Positions 34,135 through 48,478 of a stretch of 64,000 bases of DNA are shown piece by piece; the stretch's first letter is position 1, and each line of letters opens with the position of its first letter. Where the stretch lies: contig CP136066.1 of the NCBI GenBank assembly GCA_032622095.1, positions 42,855,835 to 42,919,834 on the forward strand, read 5' to 3'. Both the position numbers and the translations under genes were made by a program. The DNA comes from Siphonodentalium dalli. Taxonomy: Eukaryota > Mollusca > Scaphopoda > Gadilida > Siphonodentaliidae. The notes beneath the pieces were generated by a model. That model was given only the letters and a program-made list of their open reading frames with translations, had not been told where the DNA came from and did not search any database.

Positions 34135-36861
34135 CGTTATGTATTATTGGTATAAGAACAAAATGTTTTTATATATAATATTCTTTCTATTTATGGCGGT
34201 TTAACAGCAATACCCACCGCCAACGCTTATCATATCTTTAAGTCAATAACATTTATATATATGGTAAAAAGGTTTAATACCAATACCACACCATACTATC
34301 TTAGGCTTCGCATTTTCAATATTGATCCAGAAATTTGGCTGTGTTGTCTACATACATGTATAGGTATGCACTTTAATCCGAAGACGTGAAGTTTCTTTCA
34401 AAGACTACCCCCATCTGGGTGGAATATGATCTCTACGGGTGTAGCCAGAGTAGAGATACATGACATGATCTATATGATCTCTACGGGTGTAGCCAGAGTA
34501 GAGATACATGATATGATCTATATGATCTCTACGGGTATAGCCAGAGTAGAGATACATGATATGATCTATATAATCTCTACGGGTGTAGCCAGAGTAGAGA
34601 TACATGATATGATATATATGAACTCTACGGGTGTAGCCAGAGTAGAGATACATGATATGATCTATATAATCTCTACGGGTGTAGCCAGAGTAGAGATACA
34701 TGATATGATATATATGATATCTACGGGTGTAACCAGAGTAGAGATACATGATATGATATATATGATCTCTACGGGTATAGCCAGAGTAGAGGTACATGCT
34801 ATGATATATATTATGATGATCCATCCTGGGTGGAATATGATCTCTATGGGTGTAGCCAGAGTGGAGATTCGTGACAAGATCTATATGATCTATACGGGTA
34901 TAGCCAGAGTAGAGGTACATGATATGATCTATATGATATCTACGGGTGTAGCCAGAGTAGAGATACATGACATGATCTATATGATCTCTACGGGTATAGC
35001 CAGAGTAGAGGTACATGATATGATCTATATGATCTCTACGGGTATAGCCAGAGTAGAGGTACATGCTATGATATATATTATGATGATCCATCCTGGGTGG
35101 AATATGATCTCTACGGGTGTAACCAGAGTAGAGATACATGCCATGATCTATATGATCTATACGGGTATAGCCAGAGTAGAGGTACATGCTATGATATATA
35201 TTATGATGATCCATCCTGGGTGGAATATGATCTCTACGGGTGTAGCCAGAGTAGAGGTACATGATATGATCTATATGATCTCTATGGCTGTAGCCAGAGT
35301 AGAGGTACATGATATGATCTATATGATCTCTATGGGTGTAGCCAGAGTAGAGGTACATGATATGATCTATATGATCTCTACGGGTGTAGCCAGAGTAGAG
35401 GTACATGATATGATCTATATGATCTCTACGGGTGTAGCCAGAGTAGAGGTACATGATATGATCTATATGATCTCTACGGGTATAGCCAGAGTAGAGGTAC
35501 ATGCTATGATATATATTATGATGATCCATCCTGGGTGGAATATGATCTCTACGGGTATAGCCAGAGTAGAGGTACATGCTATGATATATATTATGATGAT
35601 CCATCCTGGGTGGAATATGATCTCTATGGGTGTAGCCAGAGTAGAGATACATGACATGATCTATATGATCTATACGGGTATAGCCAGAGTAGAGGTACAT
35701 GATATGATCTATATGATCTATACGGGTGTAGCCAGAGTAGAGGTACATGATATGATCTATATGATCTCTACGGGTGTAGCCAGAGTAGAGGTACATGATA
35801 TGATCTATATGATCTCTACGGGTGTAGCCAGAGTAGAGGTACATGCCATGATCTATATGATCTATACGGGTGTAGCCAGAGTAGAGATACATGACATGAT
35901 CTATATGATCTCTATGGGTGTAGCCAGAGTAGAGGTACATGCCATGATCTATATGATCTCTACGGGTGTAGCCAGAGTAGAGGTACATGATATGATCTAT
36001 ATGATCTCTATGGGTGTAGCCAGAGTAGAGATACATGATATGATCTATATAATCTCTACGGGTGTAGCCAGAGTAGAGGTACATGATATGATCTATATGA
36101 TCTATACGGGTGTAGCCAGAGTAGAGGTACATGATATGATATATATGATCTATACGGGTGTAGCCAGAGTAGAGGTACATGCTATGATATATATTATGAT
36201 GATCCATCCTGGGTGGAATATGATCTCTACGGGTGTAACCAGAGTAGAGGTACATGATATGATATATATGATCTATACGGGTGTAGCCAGAGTAGAGGTA
36301 CATGCTATGATATATATTATGATGATCCATCCTGGGTGGAATATGATCTCTACGGGTGTAACCAGAGTAGAGATACATGACATGATCTATATGATCTATA
36401 CGGGTGTAGCCAGAGTAGAGGTACATGATATGATCTATATGATCTCTACGGGTATAGCCAGAGTAGAGGTACATGCTATGATATATATTATGATGATCCA
36501 TCCTGGGTGGAATATGATCTCTACGGGTGTAACCAGAGTAGAGATACATGACATGATCTATATGATCTATACGGGTGTAGCCAGAGTAGAGGTACATGAT
36601 ATGATCTATATGATCTCTACGGGTATAGCCAGAGTAGAGGTACATGCTATGATATATATTATGATGATCCATCCTGGGTGGAATATGATCTCTACGGGTG
36701 TAACCAGAGTAGAGATACATGACATGATCTATATGATCTATACGGGTGTAGCCAGAGTAGAGGTACATGATATGATCTATATGATCTCTACGGGTATAGC
36801 CAGAGTAGAGGTACATGCTATGATATATATTATGATGATCCATCCTGGGTGGAATATGATC

Positions 36862-39800
36862 TCTACGGGTGTAACCAGAGTAGAGATACATGACATGATC
36901 TATATGATCTATACGGGTATAGCCAGAGTAGAGGTACATGACATGATCTATATGATCTCTACGGGTGTAACCAGAGTAGAGGTACATGATATGATCTATA
37001 TGATCTATACGGGTATAGCCAGAGTAGAAGTACATGATATGATCTATATGATCGCTATGGGTGTAGCCAGAGTAGAGATACATGATATGATCTATATGAT
37101 CTATACGGGTATAGCCAGAGTAGAGATACATGACATGATATATATGATCTATACGGGTGTAGCCAGAGTAGAGGTACATGATATGATATATATTATGATG
37201 ATCCATCCTGGGTGGAATATGATCTCTACGGGTGTAGCCAGAGTAGAGATACATGACATGATCTATATGATCTCTACGGGTGTAGCCAGAGTAGAGGTAC
37301 ATGATATGATCTATATGATCTATACGGGTGTAGCCAGAGTAGAGGTACATGATATGATCTATATGATCTCTACGGGTATAGCCAGAGTAGAGGTACATGA
37401 TATGATATATATTATGATGATCCATCCTGGGTGGAATATGATCTCTACGGGTATAGCCAGAGTAGAGATTCGTGACAAGATCTATATGATCTCTACGGGT
37501 GTGGCCAGAGTAGAGATACATGATATGATATATATGATCTCTACGGGTGTAGCCAGAGTAGAGATACATGACATGATCTATATGATCTCTACGGGTATAG
37601 CCAGAGTAGAGGTACATGATATGATCTATATGATCTCTACGGGTGTAGCCAGAGTAGAGATACATGCCATGATCTATATGATCTCTATATGTGTAGCCAG
37701 AGTAGAGATACATGACATGATCTATATGATCTCTACGGGTGTAGCCAGAGTAGAGGTACATGATATGATCTATATGATCTCTACGGGTGTAGCCAGAGTA
37801 GAGATACATGCCATGATCTATATGATCTCTATATGTGTAGCCAGAGTAGAGGTACATGATATGATCTATATGATCTCTACGGATATAGCCAGAGTAGAGA
37901 TACATGATATGATCTATATGATCTCTACGGGTGTAGCCAGAGTAGAGATACATGACATGATCTATATGATCTCTATGGGTGTAGCCAGAGTAGAGGTACA
38001 TGATATGATCTATATGATCTCTACGGGTATAGCCAGAGTAGAGATACATGACATGATCTATATGATCTCTACGGGTATAGCCAGAGTAGAGGTACATGAT
38101 ATGATCTATATGATCTCTACGGGTGTAGCCAGAGTAGAGATACATGCCATGATCTATATGATCTCTATATGTGTAGCCAGAGTAGAGGTACATGATATGA
38201 TCTATATGATCTCTACGGATATAGCCAGAGTAGAGATACATGATATGATCTATATGATCTCTACGGGTATAGCCATAGTAGAGATACATGCCATGATCTA
38301 TATGATCTATACGGGTATAGCCAGAGTAGAGATACATGATATGATCTATATGATCTCTGCGGGTATAGCCAGAGTAGAGATACATGATATGATCTATATG
38401 ATCTCTACGGGTATAGCCAGAGTAGAGATACATGCCATGATCTATATGATCTATACGGGTATAGCCAGAGTAGAGATACATGATATGATCTATATGATCT
38501 CTACGGGTGTAGCCAGAGTAGAGATACATGACATGATCTATATGATCTCTACGGATGTAGCCAGAGTAGAGATACATGGTATGATCTATATGATCTCTAC
38601 GGGTGTAGCCAGAGTAGAGATACATGACATGATCTATATGATCTCTATGGGTGTAGCCAGAGTAGAGGTACATGATATGATCTATATGATCTCTACGGGT
38701 ATAGCCAGAGTAGAGATACATGACATGATCTATATGATCTCTACGGGTATAGCCAGAGTAGAGGTACATGATATGATCTATATGATCTCTACGGGTGTAG
38801 CCAGAGTAGAGATACATGCCATGATCTATATGATCTCTATATGTGTAGCCAGAGTAGAGGTACATGATATGATCTATATGATCTATACGGATATAGCCAG
38901 AGTAGAGATACATGATATGATCTATATGATCTCTACGGGTATAGCCAGAGTAGAGATACATGCCATGATCTATATGATCTATACGGGTATAGCCAGAGTA
39001 GAGATACATGATATGATCTATATGATCTCTACGGGTGTAGCCAGAGTAGAGATACATGACATGATCTATATGATCTCTACGGATGTAGCCAGAGTAGAGA
39101 TACATGCCATGATCTATATGATCTCTACGGGTGTAACCAGAGTAGAGGTACATGATATGATCTATATGATCTCTACGGGTGTAGCCAGAGTAGAGATACA
39201 TGCCATGATCTATATGATCTCTACGGGTATAGCCAGAGTAGAGATACATGCCATGATCTATATGATCTATACGGGTGTAGCCAGAGTAGAGATACATGAT
39301 ATGATCTATATGATCTCTACGGGTATAGCCAGAGTAGAGATACATGCCATGATCTATATGATCTATACGGGTGTAGCCAGAGTAGAGATACATGATATGA
39401 TCTATATGATCTCTACGGGTGTAGCCAGAGTAGAGATACATGCCATGATCTATATGATCTATACGGGTGTAGCCAGAGTAGAGGTACATGATATGATCTA
39501 TATGATCTCTACGGATGTAGCCAGAGTAGAGATACATGACATGATATATATTATGATGATCCATCCTGGGTGGAATATGATCTATACGGGTGTAACCAGA
39601 GTAGAGATTCATGACATGATCTATATGATCTCTACGGGTATAGCCAGAGTAGAGGTACATGCTATGATATATATTATGATGATCCATCCTGGGTGGAATA
39701 TGATCTCTACGGGTGTAACCAGAGTAGAGATACATGACATGATCTATATGATCTATACGGGTTTAGCTAGAGTAGAGGTACATGCTATGATATATATTAT

Positions 39801-42800
39801 GATGATCCATCCTGGGTGGAATATGATCTCTACGGGTGTAACCAGAGTAGAGATACATGACATGATCTATATGATCTATACGGGTGTAGCCAGAGTAGAG
39901 GTACATGATATGATCTATATGATCTCTACGGGTGTAGCCAGAGTAGAGATACATGACATGATATATATTATGATGATCCATCCTGGGTGGAATATGATCT
40001 CTACGGGTGTAACCAGAGTAGAGATACATGATATGATCTATATGATCTATACGGGTGTAGCCAGAGTAGAGATACATGATATGATCTATATGATCTCTAC
40101 GGGTGTAGCCAGAGTAGAGGTACATGATATGATCTATATGATCTCTACGGATGTAGCCAGAGTAGAGATACATGACATGATATATATTATGATGATCCAT
40201 CCTGGGTGGAATATGATCTCTACGGGTGTAACCAGAGTAGAGATTCATGACATGATCTATATGATCTCTACGGGTATAGCCAGAGTAGAGGTACATGCTA
40301 TGATATATATTATGATGATCCATCCTGGGTGGAATATGATCTCTACGGGTTTAACCAGAGTAGAGATACATGCCATGATCTATATGATCTATACGGGTGT
40401 AGCCAGAGTAGAGGTACATGATATGATATATATGATCTCTACGGGTGTAACCAGAGTAGAGATACATGACATGATCTATATGATCTCTACGGGTATAGCC
40501 AGAGTAGAGGTACATGCTATGATATATATTATGATGATCCATCCTGGGTGGAATATGATCTCTACGGGTGTAGCCAGAGTAGAGGTACATGATATGATCT
40601 ATATGATCTCTACGGGTATAGCCAGAGTAGAGGTACATGCTATGATATATATTATGATGATCCATCCTGGGTGGAATATGATCTCTACGGGTGTAGCCAG
40701 AGTAGAGGTACATGATATGATCTATATGATCTCTACGGGTATAGCCAGAGTAGAGGTACATGCTATGATATATATTATGATGATCCATCCTGGGTGGAAT
40801 ATGATCTCTACGGGTGTATCCAGAGTAGAGATACATGCCATGATCTATATGATCTATACGGGTGTAGCCAGAGTAGAGATTCATGACATGATTTATATGA
40901 TCTCTACGGGTGTAGCCAGAGTAGAGGTACAAGACATGATCTATATGATCTCTATATGTGTAGCCAGAGTAGAGATACATGATATGATCTATATGATCTC
41001 TATATGTGTAGCCAGAGTAGAGGTACATGCTATGATATATATTATGATGATCCATCCTGGGTGGAATATGATCTCTACGGGTGTATCCAGAGTAGAGATA
41101 CATGCCATGATCTATATGATCTATACGGGTGTAGCCAGAGTAGAGATTCATGACATGATTTATATGATCTCTACGGGAGTAGCCAGAGTAGAGGTACAAG
41201 ACATGATCTATATGATCTCTATATGTGTAGCCAGAGTAGAGATACATGATATGATCTATATGATCTCTATATGTGTAGCCAGAGTAGAGATACATGACAT
41301 GATCTATATGATCTCTACGGGTGTAGCCAGAGTAGAGGTACATGATATGATATATATGATCTCTACGGGTATAGCCAGAGTAGAGATACATGACATGATA
41401 TATATTATGATGATCCATCCTGGGTGGAATATGATCTCTACGGGTGTAGCCAGAGTAGAAATACCTGACATGATCTATATGATCTCTACGGGTATAGCCA
41501 GAGTAGAGGTACATGCTATGATATATATTATGATGATCCATCCTGGGTGGAATATGATCTCTACGGGTGTATCCAGAGTAGAGATACATGCCATGATCTA
41601 TATGATCTATACGGGTGTAGCCAGAGTAGAGGTACATGATATGATCTATATGATCTCTACGGGTATAGCCAGAGTAGAGGTACATGATATGATATATATT
41701 ATGATGATCCATCCTGGGTGGAATATGATCTCTACGGGTGTAACCAGAGTAGAGATACATGCCATGATCTATATGATCTATACGGGTGTAGCCAGAGTAG
41801 AGGTACATGATATGATCTATATGATCTCTACGGGTGTAGCCAGAGTAGAGGTACATGATAAGATCTATATGATCTCTACGGGTGTAGCCAGAGTAGAGGT
41901 ACATGATATGATCTATATGATCTATACGGGTGTAGCCAGAGTAGAGATACATGCCATGATCTATATGATCTATACGGGTGTAGCCAGAGCAGAGGTACAT
42001 GATATGATCTATATGATCTCTACGGGTGTAGCCAGAGTAGAGGTACATGATATGATCTATATGATCTCTATGGGTGTAGCCAGAGTAGAGATACATGATA
42101 TGATCTATATAATCTCTACGGGTATAGCCAGAGTAGAGATACATGACATGATCTATATGATCTCTACGGGTGTAGCCAGAGTAGAGGTACATGATATGAT
42201 CTATATGATCTATACGGGTGTAGCCAGAGTAGTGATACATGATATGATCTATATGATCTCTACGGATATAGCCAGAGTAGAGGTACATGATATGATCTAT
42301 ATGATATCTACGGGTATAGCCAGAGTAGAGATACATGATATGATCTATATGATCACTACGGAAATAGCCAGAGTAGAGGTACATGATATGATCTATATGA
42401 TATCTACGGGTATAGCCAGAGTAGAGGTACATGATATGATCTATATAATCTCTACGGGTATAGCCAGAGTAGAGGTACATGATATGATCTATATGATCTC
42501 TACGGGTATAGCCAGAGTAGAGGTACATGATATGATCTATATGATCTATACGGGTGTAGCCAGAGTAGAGGTACATGATATGATCTATATGATCTATACG
42601 GGTGTAGCCAGAGTAGAGATTCATGACATGATTTATATGATCTCTACGGGTGTAGCCAGAGTAGAGGTACATGATATGATCTATATGATCTATACGGGTG
42701 TAGCCAGAGTAGAGATTCATGACATGATTTATATGATCTCTACGGGTGTAGCCAGAGTAGAGATACATGACATGATATATATGATCTCTATATGTGTAGC

Positions 42801-45800
42801 CAGAGTAGAGATACATGACATGATATATATGATCTCTATATGTGTAGCCAGAGTAGAGATACATGACATGATCTATATGATCTATACGGGTATAGCCAGA
42901 GTAGAGGTACATGATATGATCTATATGATCTCTATATGTGTAGCCAGAGTAGAGGTACATGATATGATATATATGATCTCTACGGGTGTAGCCAGAGTAG
43001 AGATACATGCCATGATCTATATGATCTATACGGGTGTAGCCAGAGTAGAGATACATGATATGATCTATATGATCTCTATATGTGTAGCCAGAGTAGAGGT
43101 ACATGATATGATCTATATGATCTATACGGGTGTAGCCAGAGTAGAGATTCATGACATGATTTATATGATCTCTACGGGTGTAGCCAGAGTAGAGGTACAT
43201 GATATGATCTATATGATCTATACGGGTGTAGCCAGAGTAGAGATTCATGACATGATTTATATGATCTCTACGGGTGTAGCCAGAGTAGAGATACATGACA
43301 TGATATATATGATCTCTATATGTGTAGCCAGAGTAGAGATACATGACATGATATATATGATCTCTATATGTGTAGCCAGAGTAGAGATACATGACATGAT
43401 CTATATGATCTATACGGGTATAGCCAGAGTAGAGGTACATGATATGATCTATATGATCTCTATATGTGTAGCCAGAGTAGAGGTACATGATATGATATAT
43501 ATGATCTCTACGGGTGTAGCCAGAGTAGAGATACATGCCATGATCTATATGATCTATACGGGTGTAGCCAGAGTTGAGATACATGATATGATCTATATGA
43601 TCTCTATATGTGTAGCCAGAGTAGAGGTACATGATATGATATATATGATCTCTACGGGTGTAGCCAGAGTAGAGGTACATGATATGATATATTTGATCTA
43701 TACGGGTGTAACCAGAGTAGAGATACATGATATGATCTATATGATCTCTATATGTGTAGCCAGAGTAGAGATACATGACATGATCTATATGATCTATACG
43801 GGTATAGCCAGAGTAGAGGTACATGCTATGATATATATGAATCTATACGGGTGTAGCCAGAGTAGAGGTACATGATATGATCTATATGATCTATACGGGT
43901 GTAGCCAGAGTAGAGGTACATGATATGATCTATATGATCTCTACGGGTGTAGCCAGAGTAGAGGTACATGATATGATCTATATGATCTCTACGGGTATAG
44001 CCAGAGTAGAGGTACATGATATGATCTATATGATCTCTACGGGTATAGCCAGAGTAGAGGTACATGCTATGATATATATTATGATGATCCATCCTGGGTG
44101 GAATATGATCTCTACGGGTGTAACCAGAGTAGAGATACATGACATGATCTATATGATCTCTATATGTGTAGCCAGAGTAGAGATACATGACATGATCTAT
44201 ATGATCTCTACGGGTGTAGCCAGAGTAGAGGTACATGATATGATCTATATGATCTCTATATGTGTAGCCAGAGTAGAGATACATGACATGATCTATATGA
44301 TCTCTACGGGTGTAGCCAGAGTAGAGATACATGATATGATCTATATGATCTATACGGGTATAGCCAGAGTAGAGGTACATGATATGATCTATATGATCTA
44401 TACGGGTATAGCCAGAGTAGAGGTACATGATATGATCTATATGATCTCTATATGTGTAGCCAGAGTAGAGATACATGACATGATCTATATGATCTCTACG
44501 GGTGTAGCCAGAGTAGAGGTACATGATATGATCTATATGATCTCTATATGTGTAGCCAGAGTAGAGATACATGACATGATCTATATGATCTCTACGGGTG
44601 TAGCCAGAGTAGAGATACATGATATGATCTATATGATCTATACGGGTATAGCCAGAGTAGAGGTACATGATATGATCTATATGATCTATACGGGTATAGC
44701 CAGAGTAGAGGTACATGATATGATCTATATGATCTATACGGGTATAGCCAGCGTAGAGGTACATGATATGATCTATATGATCTCTATATGTGTAGCCAGA
44801 GTAGAGATACATGACATGATCTATATGATCTCTACGGGTGTAGCCAGAGTAGAGATACATGACATGATCTATATGATCTCTACGGGTGTAGCCAGAGTAG
44901 AGGTACATGATATGATCTATATGATCTCTATATGTGTAGCCAGAGTAGAGATACATGACATGATCTATATGATCTCTACGGGTGTAGCCAGAGTAGAGAT
45001 ACATGATATGATCTATATGATATCTACGGGTATAGCCAGAGTAGAGGTACATGATATGATCTATATAATCTCTACGGGTGTAGCCAGAGTAGAGATACAT
45101 GACATGATCTATATGATCTCTACGGGTGTAGCCAGAGTAGAGATACATGATATGATCTATATGATCTCTACGGGTATAGCCAGAGTAGAGGTACATGATA
45201 TGATCTATATAATCTCTACGGGTGTAGCCAGAGTAGAGGTACATGACATGATCTATATGATCTATACAGGTATAGCCAGAGTAGAGGTACATGATATGAT
45301 CTATATGATCTATACGGGTGTAGCCAGAGTAGAGATACATGACATGATATATGTGATCTCTATATGTGTAGCCAGAGTAGAGATACATGACATGATCTAT
45401 ATGATCTCTACGGGTGTAGCCAGAGTAGAGGTACATGATATGATCTATATGATCTCTATATGTGTAGCCAGAGTAGAGATACATGACATGATCTATATGA
45501 TCTCTACGGGTGTAGCCAGAGTAGAGATACATGATATGATCTATATGATCTATACGGGTATAGCCAGAGTAGAGGTACATGATATGATCTATATGATCTA
45601 TACGGGTATAGCCAGAGTAGAGGTACATGATATGATCTATATGATCTCTATATGTGTAGCCAGAGTAGAGATACATGACATGATCTATATGATCTCTACG
45701 GGTGTAGCCAGAGTAGAGGTACATGATATGATCTATATGATCTCTATATGTGTAGCCAGAGTAGAGATACATGACATGATCTATATGATCTCTACGGGTG

Positions 45801-48478
45801 TAGCCAGAGTAGAGATACATGATATGATCTATATGATCTATACGGGTATAGCCAGAGTAGAGGTACATGATATGATCTATATGATCTATACGGGTATAGC
45901 CAGAGTAGAGGTACATGATATGATCTATATGATCTATACGGGTATAGCCAGCGTAGAGGTACATGATATGATCTATATGATCTCTATATGTGTAGCCAGA
46001 GTAGAGATACATGACATGATCTATATGATCTCTACGGGTGTAGCCAGAGTAGAGATACATGACATGATCTATATGATCTCTACGGGTGTAGCCAGAGTAG
46101 AGGTACATGATATGATCTATATGATCTCTATATGTGTAGCCAGAGTAGAGATACATGACATGATCTATATGATCTCTACGGGTGTAGCCAGAGTAGAGAT
46201 ACATGATATGATCTATATGATATCTACGGGTATAGCCAGAGTAGAGGTACATGATATGATCTATATAATCTCTACGGGTGTAGCCAGAGTAGAGATACAT
46301 GACATGATCTATATGATCTCTACGGGTGTAGCCAGAGTAGAGATACATGATATGATCTATATGATATCTACGGGTATAGCCAGAGTAGAGGTACATGATA
46401 TGATCTGTATAATCTCTACGGGTGTAGCCAGAGTAGAGGTACATGATATGATCTATATGATCTCTACGGGTATAGCCAGAGTAGAGGTACATGATATGAT
46501 CTATATGATCTATACGGGTGTAGCCAGAGTAGAGATTCATGACATGATTTATATGATCTCTACGGGTGTAGCCAGAGTAGAGATACATGCCATGATCTAT
46601 ATGATCTATACGGGTGTAGCCAGAGTAGAGATTCATGACATGATTTATATGATCTCTACGGGTGTAGCCAGAGTAGAGATACATGACATGATATATATGA
46701 TCTCTATATGTGTAGCCAGAGTAGAGATACATGACATGATATATATGACCTCTATATGTGTAGCCAGGGTATAGATACAAGACATGATATATATGATCTC
46801 TATATGTGTAGCCAGAGTAGAGATACATGACATGATCTATATGATCTCTATATGTGTAGCCAGAGTAGAGATACATGATATGATCTATATGATCTCTATA
46901 TGTGTAGCCAGAGTAGAGATACATGATATGATCTATATGATCTCTATATGTGTAGCCAGAGTAGAGATACATGATATGATCTATATGATCTCTATATGTG
47001 TAGCCAGAGTAGAGATACATGATATGATCTATATGATCTCTACGCGTGTAGCCAGAGTAGAGATACATGACATGATCTATATGATCTATACGGGTGTAGC
47101 CAGAGTAGAGATACATGATATGATCTATATGATCTCTACGGATATAGCCAGAGTAGAGATACATGATATGATCTATATGATCTATACGGGTGTAGCCAGA
47201 GTAGAGATACCTGACATGATATATATGATCTCTATATGTGTAGCCAGAGTAGAGATACATGACATGATCTATATGATCTCTATATGTGTAGCCAGAGTAG
47301 AGATACATGATATGATCTATATGATCTCTATATGTGTAGCCAGAGTAGAGATACATGATATGATATATATGATCTCTATATGTGTAGCCAGAGTAGAGAT
47401 ACATGACATGATCTATATGATCTCTATATGTGTAGCCAGAGTAGAGATACATGATATGATCTATATGATCTCTATATGTGTAGCCAGAGTAGAGATACAT
47501 GATATGATCTATATGATCTCTATATGTGTAGCCAGAGTAGAGATACATGACATGATCTATATGATCTCTACGGGTGTAGCCAGAGTAGAGGTACATGATA
47601 TGATCTATATGATCTCTATATGTGTAGCCAGAGTAGAGATACATGACATGATCTATATGATCTCTACGGGTGTAGCCAGAGTAGAGATACATGATATGAT
47701 CTATATGATCTATACGGGTATAGCCAGAGTAGAGGTACATGATATGATCTATATGATCTATACGGGTATAGCCAGAGTAGAGGTACATGATATGATCTAT
47801 ATGATCTCTATATGTGTAGCCAGAGTAGAGATACATGACATGATCTATATGATCTCTACGGGTGTAGCCAGAGTAGAGGTACATGATATGATCTATATGA
47901 TCTCTATATGTGTAGCCAGAGTAGAGATACATGACATGATCTATATGATCTCTACGGGTGTAGCCAGAGTAGAGATACATGATATGATCTATATGATCTA
48001 TACGGGTATAGCCAGAGTAGAGGTACATGATATGATCTATATGATCTATACGGGTATAGCCAGAGTAGAGGTACATGATATGATCTATATGATCTATACG
48101 GGTATAGCCAGCGTAGAGGTACATGATATGATCTATATGATCTCTATATGTGTAGCCAGAGTAGAGATACATGACATGATCTATATGATCTCTACGGGTG
48201 TAGCCAGAGTAGAGATACATGACATGATCTATATGATCTCTACGGGTGTAGCCAGAGTAGAGGTACATGATATGATCTATATGATCTCTATATGTGTAGC
48301 CAGAGTAGAGATACATGACATGATCTATATGATCTCTACGGGTGTAGCCAGAGTAGAGATACATGATATGATCTATATGATATCTACGGGTATAGCCAGA
48401 GTAGAGGTACATGATATGATCTATATAATCTCTACGGGTGTAGCCAGAGTAGAGATACATGACATGATCTATATGATC
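36862..48478. repeat. 11.6-kb tandem segmental duplication within the array, copy 1
   Basis: Bases 36862-48478 recur immediately downstream, starting at 48479. The offset is 11617 at the left, falling to 11521 after a two-unit (96-bp) difference near 42.2 kb and to 11520 after a 1-bp difference at about 43831. Similarity ends together at 48478 and about 59998. Confidence 0.9.
44161..48478. repeat. 1200-bp and 3360-bp higher-order repeats
   Basis: 44161-45360 recurs at 45361 (25 units, 1200 bp) and again at 47521 (3360 bp). The same set is repeated at 55681, 56881 and 59041 by the large duplication, with one more slightly shortened round at 60241. Bases 60001-62270 equal 56641-58960 apart from a missing unit. 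Confidence 0.85.
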
